From NCBI RefSeq assembly GCF_000315485.1, contig NZ_JH992940.1, positions 603,574 to 667,573 on the forward strand: a DNA stretch of 64,000 nucleotides, given 5' to 3'. How positions within the stretch are numbered: the stretch's first letter is position 1; each line of letters opens with the position of its first letter. Origin of the DNA: Bacteroides oleiciplenus YIT 12058 (GTDB lineage: Bacteria; Bacteroidota; Bacteroidia; Bacteroidales; Bacteroidaceae). A program made the translations under genes and the position numbers. This document shows, one piece after another, positions 44,077 through 51,529 of this stretch. The notes beneath the pieces were generated by a model. That model was not told the origin of the DNA and searched no databases. It was given only the letters and a program-made list of their open reading frames with translations.

Positions 44077-45162
44077 TTATTGGATAATAAGATTATGAAT
44101 CAACGCCCATGCCGGACTGATAGTAATCACTATATTCTGGTCAATCAACAAATCAATCGGATTATCATCGTCACCTGTATTACCCGGAGTGCCACCATTC
44201 GTACTTCCAGCTACTCCTTTTATCCCCAAAGAATAGAAATGATTAGCTAAAATATCAAAAGTAGTAGCATTACCGTTGCTACTATCTTTCACAATCCACT
44301 CCTTAATGGCCGTACCAGTAGAATCATAAAGTCCGAGAGTCATAGTAACTCCACTAACCGGCATATAGAAAGCACCACCCAACTGTGAATTAGCAACTTT
44401 TACAACTCCCTGTGAGGAAAGATCATTTCCTATAAACACACCATCCGAAACTGCTTGTCCGGACAAATCAATATCTATAACTTTATAAGAAGCGGGAGCC
44501 GTATTAATACCTGTCCCCGTGGTTAGATTCACCTGTTGATTAGAATTGCTTACCGTCAAGCGTAAATATTGCACAGTGCTACCATTCAACTGTTGAGGAA
44601 CATTCTTAAAATATCCGAGAATACCCGCAACTTTACGGGTCATTTCAATACTCACACGTGCGCCTTGGTCGGTAACAGTAGCATCAGCCGAACCAGAGAA
44701 GATTTCAGACTCTTGCCCTGTACTCATAATCGTAGCCAACATATCACCATAAGTAGTAGAAGATGTAGGAGTCGTCACGCTAAATTGGTCTGAAGCATCG
44801 CGCCCGACAGCCAAGAATTTGTAAGTACCAGCCGGAAGCTTGTCACCATCAGGTATAGCAAAACGTTTAAAAGTAGTCCCATCACTCCAACCTGTTACTG
44901 TATATGTTTTATAATGCAAATAACTGGAACTGGCAGAGGTATATTGAAAAGCATAGATACTAACCCGGGTGACATGCTGGGAAGCTTCCTGGCTATATAC
45001 CGGAGTACGAGTAGAAATCCCATCACTGAGTTTGTTCACTGCTGAAAGCTCAAAAGTAACAGTACCATCCTTAGGTTCAGATTGAACTGACGGATCATCT
45101 TCATTAGAACATGCAGCAAATACAAACAGACCTGCTACAACAAAAAACATCCATTTTTTCAT
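44077..45162 (-). CDS. Fimbrillin family major-subunit candidate
   Basis: 361 residues. Lipobox FAAC (Cys-18); GISTRTPVYSQEA with Arg-52 as processing-type site; VTRVSIYAFQYTSASSSYL is the first fimbrillin strand. The C-terminus has FYSLGIKGVAGSTNGGTP, a flexible Gly/Thr/Asn linker, then a strand ending in ITISPAWALIHNLII, a plausible donor strand. This layout, with the anchor gene directly upstream, makes it the likely stalk subunit of operon 2. Confidence 0.75.
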   Translation of the reverse strand: MKKWMFFVVAGLFVFAACSNEDDPSVQSEPKDGTVTFELSAVNKLSDGISTRTPVYSQEASQHVTRVSIYAFQYTSASSSYLHYKTYTVTGWSDGTTFKRFAIPDGDKLPAGTYKFLAVGRDASDQFSVTTPTSSTTYGDMLATIMSTGQESEIFSGSADATVTDQGARVSIEMTRKVAGILGYFKNVPQQLNGSTVQYLRLTVSNSNQQVNLTTGTGINTAPASYKVIDIDLSGQAVSDGVFIGNDLSSQGVVKVANSQLGGAFYMPVSGVTMTLGLYDSTGTAIKEWIVKDSSNGNATTFDILANHFYSLGIKGVAGSTNGGTPGNTGDDDNPIDLLIDQNIVITISPAWALIHNLIIQ

Positions 45163-45206
45163 AATTGTAAAAGTTTAGTTAAAAAATAAGTAAGGGAAAA
45201 AAGTCT

Positions 45207-46073
45207 TTATTTTATATCCAGACGATGTATCATAGTCCATTGTTCTTGAATAAACATCCAAATTTCATATACGTCATCTGTTGCTTTATAATCTATAGCT
45301 ATAGCTGATATTTCATTACGTTTAATAGTGAGATTTATATCAGGCAACTCAAGGAAAGGAGTGGTCGACTTCGTAGCATCCGTATAAAAACTAAGTTTCA
45401 AACTTGAGTCTTCTTCTGCATTTGGAGCAAGAAATGTGGTTACAGTTGCCTGCAATGGTACACGTTTTTCCACATTCGTAGTACCTGTATAATTGAAATT
45501 TGCATCCACCGACTGATATAAATGACTGATATTCTGCTTTAGACTTGTCACTACAGCCGGGAAATTGGAACAGAGTAGTAAAAGTAGTCCTTTGGTTCGT
45601 TCTAATGAGAGTTCCGTGGTCTGATAGGAACTGTCGAACCGGAGTTTACGGCTAGTCATATAAATATCTGTATGCTCTTTATTATCCTGATGCAAGATAC
45701 CAACAGGATATTCCTGTGTCATATTTCCCCATACAGTCAGGATATATTCTCCTTCCGGAATATTATTAAAGGTAATGGAATACATCTGATCTTCTCCATT
45801 TACCACCATCACAGCAGATTCTCTGATACGGGCACGGGTAGTCGACTCACTTAAAGTATAATAAATAGTCCCTTCAAAACTACGGAACGGCGTATTCTCT
45901 TCTTTAGGTTCAAGCTGTGGGAAACTACCAATATTCTTGTAATTTTTATCTTTTACGGATATCTGCACTACATATTGGGTAGTAGGACAATCTGAAAGAT
46001 CATCGGAGATGCAGGAACTGGTAAATCCCAGTAAGACTACCATATATAAGTAGTGTATAAGCCGCACATTCAT
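45207..46073 (-). CDS. FimB/Mfa2-type fimbrial anchor lipoprotein (operon 2)
   Basis: 288 residues from the ATG at 46073 (a TTG at 46082 is in frame but less likely). Signal MNVRLIHYLYMVVLLGF with lipobox TSSC, then CISDDLSDC: the lipidated Cys and a second Cys eight residues later, as in the other anchor gene. GEYILTVWGNMTQEYPVG and the C-terminal INLTIKRNEISAIAIDYKA are family strands. It is the first gene of a four-gene operon. A -7 element (TACTTTTG, 46211-46204) lies ~130 bases upstream. Confidence 0.85.
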   Translation of the reverse strand: MNVRLIHYLYMVVLLGFTSSCISDDLSDCPTTQYVVQISVKDKNYKNIGSFPQLEPKEENTPFRSFEGTIYYTLSESTTRARIRESAVMVVNGEDQMYSITFNNIPEGEYILTVWGNMTQEYPVGILHQDNKEHTDIYMTSRKLRFDSSYQTTELSLERTKGLLLLLCSNFPAVVTSLKQNISHLYQSVDANFNYTGTTNVEKRVPLQATVTTFLAPNAEEDSSLKLSFYTDATKSTTPFLELPDINLTIKRNEISAIAIDYKATDDVYEIWMFIQEQWTMIHRLDIK

Positions 46074-46203
46074 AGTTATCAAGGTTTAGAGAGAAAATAG
46101 AATTAATATCTTATCAACATAACTATTTTCAAATTTGTTTTCACGCAGCGAGTCTATTTATAGTTAAATCAGTGAAAAGATCAGAAAGAGGAAAATAAAT
46201 ACC

Positions 46204-46211
46204 CAAAAGTA
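46204..46211 (-). promoter_or_regulatory. Possible -7 element of fimbrial operon 2
   Basis: TACTTTTG on the minus strand matches TAnnTTTG, but no TTG is found at 19-21 bases upstream. The leader would be ~125 bases. A GGATTG/CAATCC dyad abuts it at 46213-46226. Confidence 0.4.
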
Positions 46212-46265
46212 GGGATTGACCAATCCAACATTTTCTCCGAACTTTGCAGTAAAAACCAGATTAAA

Positions 46266-47123
46266 ATGAAAAGTCTTCATATACTATTACTTATTATAAT
46301 GGGAGGGATTATTTCAATCCCTGCATCGGGACAGGATTCCATTCATATAGGAACCCGTCACACCATGTTCTCACAAATATTAAATGAAGAAAGAGCTTAT
46401 TGGATTTATCAGCCCGAGAAACAGGCAGGAGAAGCTGACAAGAATTACCCTGTTCTCTATCTGCTAGACGGAGATGTGTTCTTTCACTCCGTAGTAGGTT
46501 TTACCCGTTTCTTTTCTTCGTCCAGGGCTTCCGCTTTCCCTCCATGCATTGTTGTAGCCGTATTGAACACAGACCGCACAAGAGACTTTACTCCAAGCTG
46601 TTCTGCCGCCCACCGAGATGGAACCGTTCACTCCGAAGATAAACCGCAAGGCGGAGGTGCTGAGAAGTTTTACCGCTTTCTGACAGAAGAACTGCGCCCG
46701 GAAATAAGAAAAAGAGTATCCACCGGTAGTCAGAGCCTCTTAGTAGGACATTCATATGCAGGATTATTCACTTTACAGGTCCTTCTCGATCATCCCGAGG
46801 CATTCGATACATTCATGGCAATAGATCCCAGCCTGTGGTGGGACCAAGGGATATATCTGAAACAGGCGAAGCAAGAAATGCATAAAAAGGATTTTGCAGG
46901 CAAACAGCTATATGTTGCATTTGCCACCCAACAACGCCCCAATGTGAAATTAAACCAATTCTCATTGGCGGATAGTTTAAAGGCAAAAATTATCCCGGAC
47001 ATGGAGAAACAACATTTGCATGTCATTTATAAAAAGTTCCCGGAAGAAATGCATGGCACCGTTGCACTTCCCGGAATATTTGATGGAATAAAGTCTTTAT
47101 TTCGGCGCCAACTCCGTCAGTGA
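46266..47123 (+). CDS. Secreted esterase, alpha/beta hydrolase fold
   Basis: 285 residues with a signal peptide (MKSLHILLLIIMGGIISIPA, cleavage after ASG). It is an esterase D/Fes-like (PF00756) alpha/beta hydrolase. YPVLYLLDGDVFFHSVVGF leads to the oxyanion region, GHSYAGLF near residue 161 carries the nucleophile Ser, DPSLWWD near 186-192 supplies the acid residue region, and EEMHG near 263 the His. It resembles periplasmic siderophore or carbohydrate esterases; the substrate cannot be assigned. It is divergent from fimbrial operon 2 and monocistronic. Confidence 0.85.
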   Translation: MKSLHILLLIIMGGIISIPASGQDSIHIGTRHTMFSQILNEERAYWIYQPEKQAGEADKNYPVLYLLDGDVFFHSVVGFTRFFSSSRASAFPPCIVVAVLNTDRTRDFTPSCSAAHRDGTVHSEDKPQGGGAEKFYRFLTEELRPEIRKRVSTGSQSLLVGHSYAGLFTLQVLLDHPEAFDTFMAIDPSLWWDQGIYLKQAKQEMHKKDFAGKQLYVAFATQQRPNVKLNQFSLADSLKAKIIPDMEKQHLHVIYKKFPEEMHGTVALPGIFDGIKSLFRRQLRQ

Positions 47124-47266
47124 GTGCTCTTTGTTACGATCTCTTTTATACTGTTAATAAACTAGATAGTTTGATAGTAGCGTAAAACAGTAACGCCAAA
47201 ACATTTGTTTTAAGTATGGGGGAATAAGTTTTGCCCGAATCCTAAAACCGAGTAAAATTGATTATC

Positions 47267-47587
47267 ATGAAAAAAGAAGTTTCTGAAGTATTTGCAAAAG
47301 AGCAATCCAATGATTGCTGTATTAATCTGTATCTGGAAGAATGTGGCTGGTGTGCTTACGAAGTCTCAGCTTATCTGCTAATGAACCTTTTAGGGGGTAA
47401 ATGCATTGTCGAGAAAATAGAGAAATGCGGATTAATGCTTGTCCGCGCATTTCTGAATATAGACTTATTGGGGGATATTAACTATGGTGACTACCGCTAC
47501 GCCGGTCTGAATTCCTACAACCTGCAATTGGTAGGAAAGAATAAAGTCGATAAGAGTTCGTTTATCCATTGGAAAAAGAATATATAG
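47267..47587 (+). CDS. Cys-rich protein of unknown function
   Basis: 106 residues from the ATG at 47267 (a TTG at 47258 is in frame). No family is recognised. It has no signal peptide. It contains a Cys pair CC near residue 18, ECGWCAYE with a C-x-x-C near 28-31, and further Cys at ~46 and ~54. The C-x-x-C could bind metal or be redox active. Composition is otherwise soluble and mixed. It is followed by a perfect 17-bp terminator, which supports a real transcript. Neighbours (esterase, lipoprotein) give no hint of its job. Confidence 0.6.
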   Translation: MKKEVSEVFAKEQSNDCCINLYLEECGWCAYEVSAYLLMNLLGGKCIVEKIEKCGLMLVRAFLNIDLLGDINYGDYRYAGLNSYNLQLVGKNKVDKSSFIHWKKNI

Positions 47588-47611
47588 AAACAAGCATTTT
47601 AAATGATATGG

Positions 47612-47649
47612 AAATAAAGCTCTGCAAACAAATTTGCAGAGCTTTATTT
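47612..47649. terminator. Perfect 17-bp bidirectional terminator
   Basis: 47612-47628 pairs perfectly with 47633-47649 around a 4-base loop, with A/T runs at both ends. It closes the convergent orphan and lipoprotein genes. Confidence 0.85.
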
Positions 47650-47684
47650 ATCTATTCCAATATTCCGTCGCCAAACGCATAATC

Positions 47685-48416
47685 TTATTTCTTCAGACCC
47701 GCCTTAAACATTACATAAGTATATGCAGCCCCCGAACGGACAAATATCCCATAATCTCCATAAGGGCCGGAGATATGATTGATACTTTCCAGCAATTTAA
47801 CCTTCAGTTTCCCGTTTACAAATTGTATATCAAATGATTCTTTTTCCCCATCCAAATAATCGCTAAAACGCAATTCTGCATCTTTCGGTAATGTATATTC
47901 TATCTCATCTCCAACATTATCCACATTTCCTATAACGGTTTCATATTCGGGTAAGCCATTTGTTTCGGGATAGGCTAATACATATTTCAGTGTCACTCCC
48001 GTTGTAGTACCATTCACTGTTATGGGAGCTATAACATAGGCTTTATAATAACCTGACTCAATTATTACAGCTCTTTTTCTCGAAGGGAAATCCAGGAAAA
48101 CATCTTTATCATAGATATGATATAAATGTCCGGGGACGGCAGCCATTTCTTTAGCAAGGTTATCCAATGAAAGTTTTACGGGTGCTCCAAGGCCGGAAGC
48201 CTCTCCCATATCGGCAATATAACAAGTAGAGGTTTTAAAATTATTTGAGTTATTGATATATACATCCGATGTGCCTAACAAGGTTTTCCCGTTCCCTTCA
48301 TTCATCATGTTTAGTGTAACGCTTCCTTCCGGGTCTTTGTCATCATCATCGCCACAGCTTACAAAGCCGATTGAACAGAGGAATAGTAGTATTCCGATTA
48401 ATTGTTTTGTTTTCAT
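47685..48416 (-). CDS. DUF5036-type lipoprotein
   Basis: 243 residues. Lipoprotein signal MKTKQLIGILLFLCSIGFVSC (Cys-21) is followed by an acidic GDDDDKDPEG tether. SVTLNMMNEGNGKTLLGTSD and VYINNSNNF then recall, from memory, the Bacteroides DUF5036 family. The remainder is beta-rich (AVIIESGYYKAYVIAP; IQFVNGKLKVKLLESI). The function is unknown and it is surface or periplasm facing. It is monocistronic. The 249 bases upstream contain a palindrome with outward -7 elements (48534-48557). Confidence 0.65.
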   Translation of the reverse strand: MKTKQLIGILLFLCSIGFVSCGDDDDKDPEGSVTLNMMNEGNGKTLLGTSDVYINNSNNFKTSTCYIADMGEASGLGAPVKLSLDNLAKEMAAVPGHLYHIYDKDVFLDFPSRKRAVIIESGYYKAYVIAPITVNGTTTGVTLKYVLAYPETNGLPEYETVIGNVDNVGDEIEYTLPKDAELRFSDYLDGEKESFDIQFVNGKLKVKLLESINHISGPYGDYGIFVRSGAAYTYVMFKAGLKK

Positions 48417-48453
48417 AACTGACTAAAATTTAATTATATAGTTTAAGTTTCGT

Positions 48454-48557
48454 CTAATCCAATACTTTCGCCAAGTGCTTCAAACCTCCAATAGTAGCCG
48501 ATTCTATAATCTGAATATCACAGGCAGGTCTTGTACTTTTGTCTCACGACAAAAGTA
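48454..48557 (-). other. Palindrome with back-to-back -7 elements and a short coding remnant
   Basis: 48534-48543 and 48548-48557 form a perfect 10-bp dyad, TACTTTTGTC-TCAC-GACAAAAGTA, that holds a TAnnTTTG match on each strand. On the minus strand a stop-to-stop stretch (48454-48546) encodes a protein-like peptide ending ATIGGLKHLAKVLD without a start codon, possibly a gene remnant. Neither promoter has a -33 partner. Confidence 0.35.
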
Positions 48558-48665
48558 GTATTTTAATAGATAGAATTGCTAATATATATGATAATTAACA
48601 CGCCAGTTTATCAAGAACAGAGATCATTTTATAGTTTAAGATAAATCCTTGCCATTAGTAACAAA

Positions 48666-49088
48666 CTACAACTGCATGTGTAAGATAGGGTATTCCTTAC
48701 CTTCTGCGTCCAATTCCGATCTTCCCACTATGTTGAATCCCATATATTTGTAAAAGCCGACAGCCTGAGTATTTTGCTCATTCACATCAACTTTAGTTAC
48801 TTGCAGATTAGCTATCGCATATGCAATTAGCTTTTTCCCTATTCCTGTGCCCCGACAATCATTATCAACAAATAGCATTTCAAGGTTTCCATCCGCAATT
48901 CCCATAAATCCTACTAAGACCCCCTCTTGCTCAAACCCTAACAGGGCAACATATTTAAAATATACAGGAAGTTGTTTTTTGAAATATAAGAAGTCCTCTT
49001 CTTTTAGAAATCCATGCGTATTCAGCACTGCACTCTCCCATATCTCTATCAAACGCGGATAATCCGTTTCTTTTATTTTTCTAATCAT
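48666..49088 (-). CDS. GNAT family N-acetyltransferase
   Basis: 140 residues from the ATG at 49088; an upstream in-frame Met at 49163 would add an atypical 25-residue leader. A complete GNAT fold is visible: MIRKIKETDYPRLIEIWESA opening, MLFVDNDCRGTGIGKKLIAY with the R-x-x-G-x-G acetyl-CoA loop, and VDVNEQNTQAVGFYKYMGF. It resembles YjaB/PhnO-like small acetyltransferases; the substrate is unknown. It ends next to intergenic DNA and lies just left of the tRNA-derived attachment-like site. Confidence 0.85.
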   Translation of the reverse strand: MIRKIKETDYPRLIEIWESAVLNTHGFLKEEDFLYFKKQLPVYFKYVALLGFEQEGVLVGFMGIADGNLEMLFVDNDCRGTGIGKKLIAYAIANLQVTKVDVNEQNTQAVGFYKYMGFNIVGRSELDAEGKEYPILHMQL

Positions 49089-49137
49089 AATGGTAAATTT
49101 AGAGCGGGCAACACCCTCCCCTGCATAACACATAAAA

Positions 49138-49169
49138 AAGCCTCTGATTATATTGATAATCAAAGGCTT
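49138..49169 (-). terminator. Terminator hairpin of a former tRNA gene
   Basis: A 14-bp stem (49138-49151 with 49156-49169, one mismatch) has a 4-base loop. On the minus strand it is followed by a T-run. It lies 23 bases past the tRNA-like 3' end, as expected for a tRNA terminator. Confidence 0.65.
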
Positions 49170-49191
49170 CTCCTCATTTTATTTTCTTTTT

Positions 49192-49215
49192 TCGCGGTGC
49201 GTACGGGACTCGAAC
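49192..49215 (-). other. tRNA 3'-end fragment, probable attachment site (att)
   Basis: On the minus strand GTTCGAGTCCCGTACGCACC reads as the T-loop, 3' half of the T-stem and 3' half of the acceptor stem of a tRNA. The matching 5' T-stem (ACGGG) and everything upstream of it are missing, so no tRNA can fold here. This is what remains when an element integrates into the 3' end of a tRNA gene. No second copy is visible to the right in this window. Confidence 0.6.
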
Positions 49216-49557
49216 TAACCGGACAACTATCTGATTATCAATTATTTACAAAATGGGTTTTAAAAAGACCCTGAATCGGCAACCTTTCAATATCATCGCT
49301 TTGCCAAACAGTTCTTCATTTTGGCTGTACAAAATTAATTATTTTTCTTCAAATTACAAATTCCTGAGGTTTCTTTTTTCCTTTATTTTTCCTACACTGT
49401 ATACCACTTCTAAGGGTTTGAAAGCAAAATACATGCCTCCCAAAAGCATACTCTACTCAACTATACCTAAATAGTGATATCACCTATAGCATGCAAGAGA
49501 TATAATAATCTGCTAAGCCTCAATAACTCTATTACATATGACCTTAAAGTTGGTATG
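49216..49557. other. AT-rich junction region without an intact gene
   Basis: A minus-strand stop-to-stop stretch (about 49242-49316) encodes a protein-like C-terminus, DDIERLPIQGLFKTHFVNN, without a start codon. It may be the end of a truncated gene. Otherwise no promoter, hairpin or ORF stands out. Confidence 0.4.
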
Positions 49558-49908
49558 ACTAATTGAACGTTGTTTTCCTTATCATTGATCAATCCAAGAA
49601 CACAACTGCATCAGGAGGAGTGAAAAGTAGCTACTCCTCTCTTCACGGGATGTAAATGATAAGTGTGAACTATCCACTTGTTCTGCAAGCAATTTGGCAG
49701 ATAATTTTTTGTCACCAAGAAGTAGATATAGAAAGTATTCTTTTTGCTTGTTCACTAAAAATAAATTATTACATGGAGTTACATCTAACTCTTTTGCAAT
49801 TTCAGTTCCTTCTACCACTGTCATAATGGAAGCATGCGATGACCTTTCATAGCTGATCCCTATTTTTTTAAGTACAACGTAAATATACTCTTTCTTATTT
49901 ATATCCAT
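49558..49908 (-). pseudogene. Frameshifted prolyl-tRNA editing (PrdX/YbaK-like) gene
   Basis: The first ~90 codons give an editing-domain protein: VVEGTEIAKELDV, CNNLFLVNKQKEYFLYLLLG and KLSAKLLAEQVDSSHLSF correspond to the PrdX/ProX deacylase fold. After SREERSS the frame breaks down. The expected C-terminal motif appears in two other frames, as TPPDAVVFL and then GLINDKENNVQLV (49558-49593), so at least two frameshifts are needed. The literal 108-residue ORF ends at 49582. An intact protein would deacylate Ala-tRNA(Pro). It is probably a decayed copy carried on the element. Confidence 0.7.
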
Positions 49909-49949
49909 ATCAATAGCGTTTTATAGAGAAAAATCCCCTTTTTAACAAT

Positions 49950-49976
49950 AGAAGCTACCCATAATGGATAGCTTCT
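49950..49976 (-). terminator. Terminator after the Hc1-like gene
   Basis: A 12-bp stem (49950-49961 with 49965-49976, one G-U pair) lies 26 bases past the Hc1-like stop on the minus strand. The U-run is weak. Confidence 0.5.
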
Positions 49977-50001
49977 TAGTTTTTAGGAATAGAAAAGAAA
50001 A

Positions 50002-50178
50002 TCACTTCTTACTTTCTTCAAGCGATGCTTTTCTAAACTCTTTCATTGCTTTTTCTATTTCTAATGAAACTTTACGAGCACGAGTACCGGCTGCTTTGTT
50101 TCCACTCTCAATCTGAGCTTTTGCATCTTTCTCAAATGCTTGAAAAGACTCCTGAATTTTTGCTACTAGTTCTTTCAT
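50002..50178 (-). CDS. Histone H1-like protein (Hc1 family)
   Basis: A 58-residue ORF beginning MKELVAKIQESFQAFEKDA and ending RKASLEESKK. It is helical and rich in Lys and Glu, with NKAAGTRARKVSLEIEKAMK in the centre, the layout of the small Bacteroidetes Hc1/histone H1-like proteins related to the chlamydial Hc1 N-terminus. It probably binds DNA. A near-ideal promoter lies 27-56 bases upstream and a hairpin follows, so it is a single-gene unit. Confidence 0.8.
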   Translation of the reverse strand: MKELVAKIQESFQAFEKDAKAQIESGNKAAGTRARKVSLEIEKAMKEFRKASLEESKK

Positions 50179-50204
50179 CTTTATTTATTTTTTGTAAAAC
50201 GCCG

Positions 50205-50234
50205 CAAATATACATTATTTGAGATAAAATGCAA
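50205..50234 (-). promoter_or_regulatory. Promoter of the Hc1-like gene
   Basis: On the minus strand, TTG (50234-50232), a 19-base spacer and TATATTTG (50212-50205) match the Bacteroides consensus. Confidence 0.75.
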
Positions 50235-50277
50235 TCAGCAAAACTCTGTAATTTAGTGTATTCAGATAATTTATTTA

Positions 50278-50655
50278 TTAAGATAGCAGATAGATATCTT
50301 CTTTAGTATTAGTTTCAACTAATGGATGAGATTTATCTCCAGCATAACTAAGTGCTATTAATATAAAAGAAATGTATCCTCCTACATCCATACCATTTCC
50401 GTAATTTCCAGTAGACTCAACTTGAATGCCGTCTTCTTTTATATACCCTTCCTCGAAACCGATAAAGATATTCTCACGAAATAATGCAACCGCTATATAT
50501 CTGCCGTTTACTCCCTTTAACTTCTTCGTTTCATGTCCTCCCAAAAGCATATAAACATATTGACCAGAGTCTTTGAATAAAATAACTCCATGTTTCGGCT
50601 TTATATTTTCAGTGAAGAAGTCAGCAAAATACGTACCTATTCCTAAAATAGTCAT
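50278..50655 (-). CDS. Hypothetical protein
   Basis: 125 residues, family not recognised. It begins MTILGIGTYFADFFTENIKP and alternates short strands with Gly/Lys turns (GVILFKDSGQYVYMLLGG, YIAVALFRENIFIGFEEG), suggesting a small beta-rich fold. Residues 88-104 (DVGGYISFILIALSYAG) are hydrophobic enough for a membrane segment or a buried helix. It has no signal peptide. It stands alone between the Hc1-like gene and a gene-free stretch. Confidence 0.5.
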   Translation of the reverse strand: MTILGIGTYFADFFTENIKPKHGVILFKDSGQYVYMLLGGHETKKLKGVNGRYIAVALFRENIFIGFEEGYIKEDGIQVESTGNYGNGMDVGGYISFILIALSYAGDKSHPLVETNTKEDIYLLS

Positions 50656-51034
50656 TACTGTCTACATCCTTAAACAGACTATCATTCAAATAATAATATC
50701 TATTAGACTATTCAACTTTAATATCAACTCACTGTTTATCAGATGTTAATTGTGTGGAGGTGTGCTATTCCTAACATACAGCCGTACATGAGCCGATTAA
50801 TATTAGAATTTGTTCCGAGTACAAAAATATACAGAGTTATTCAATATAAGACGTTAATTGTCAGATTTTTGTGTCGGTTTTCACTTTCCGACAAAAGTGA
50901 AAGGAGTATCGAATTCATTACAAGATACATGGACGATAAAAGCCCCCGAAAAAACGTTGTTTTCGAGGGCTTTTGATGTTTTACGGACCTGTCCATTTTT
51001 GAAGGGAACCGGTTGTTTGGGGTCAATCGGCGTA
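50656..51034. other. Gene-free stretch with two hairpins
   Basis: 50938-50952 pairs with 50960-50974 (15 bp, one mismatch), a probable terminator for the small gene at 51035-51229. A second dyad near 50868-50904 (TTTTGTGTCGG and CCGACAAAA) has no clear role. No coding frame is convincing. Confidence 0.5.
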
Positions 51035-51229
51035 TCAGCGATTGACGGGTTTGACGTGTATCTCGATACGTCTGTCGTCCAAGATTCGGCGGACGGCTTT
51101 CCATAGGGGAAGTTTTTCTACTCCGGCCAGTTTCATGGCCTCAACTATCATCGTGTTTTCAACTAATTGGAGGTAGTCTTCTTCCCGAATCTCGACGTAT
51201 TTGTGAAGGTCTTTTTTGAGTCTTGCCAT
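51035..51229 (-). CDS. Small protein of unknown function
   Basis: 64 residues, MARLKKDLHKYVEIREEDYL start and PVNR end. It is basic and predicted helical (YLQLVENTMIVEAMKLAGVE), with WKAVRRILDDRRIEIHVKP at the end. It is too small for a catalytic domain and might bind nucleic acid or a partner. A second short coding segment (51250-51400) lies 20 bases upstream on the same strand, so the two may be a former gene pair. A terminator-like hairpin follows. No family is recognised. Confidence 0.55.
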   Translation of the reverse strand: MARLKKDLHKYVEIREEDYLQLVENTMIVEAMKLAGVEKLPLWKAVRRILDDRRIEIHVKPVNR

Positions 51230-51249
51230 AAGTCACGGAGGTTGAATTG

Positions 51250-51400
51250 TTATTTCTCGCCGAAATCAGCGGGCGTCTCGCCCCAAAGGGAATTGTCCCA
51301 GTGGAGCACTTCGATTTTGTCGATTTCGGAGGCCATCGCTTTGAGAAAGATTTCCGCTTTTTTGAGTGCGGCGTTTCTCCAATACTTCGTAGAATTTCAT
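51250..51400 (-). pseudogene. Small frameshifted gene
   Basis: An ATG at 51400 starts MKFYEVLEK. After nine codons, coding character moves to another frame (NAALKKAEIFLKAMASEIDK, then a segment ending in WGETPADFGEK) that runs to the stop at 51250. The 151-base span is not a multiple of three, as expected for a one- or two-base indel near the run GAGAAACGCC. Sequencing error cannot be excluded. The function is unknown. -7-like TAACTTTG lies at 51446-51439. Confidence 0.45.
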
Positions 51401-51494
51401 ATTAATACGTTTTTAAGTTATGTTCTTGTTTACGATTGCAAAGTTATGCCGCTTTATTGTTCTACATTTGTTTTATTGTTTTATATAATTGTTG

Positions 51495-51502
51495 TAAATT
51501 TG
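51495..51502 (+). promoter_or_regulatory. -7 element of AraC gene 1
   Basis: TAAATTTG lies 28 bases before the AraC start at 51530. Upstream TTG words are at 16 and 24 bases, not the ideal 19-21. Confidence 0.45.
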
Positions 51503-51529
51503 CAATCATATAAATTTAAGCAATTATTT

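Noticed and set aside
49192..49275. A complete tRNA gene
   Set aside because: Only the 3' end is present. The T-stem cannot pair, and no anticodon arm can be drawn upstream.
49253..49474. 73-codon plus-strand open frame near the tRNA scar
   Set aside because: Composition is that of AT-rich intergenic DNA, and it begins inside a region that is more coherent as a minus-strand remnant.
51167..51529. N-terminal extension of AraC gene 1
   Set aside because: The extension crosses opposing small genes and the -7 element at 51495-51502. The cupin domain begins properly at 51530.
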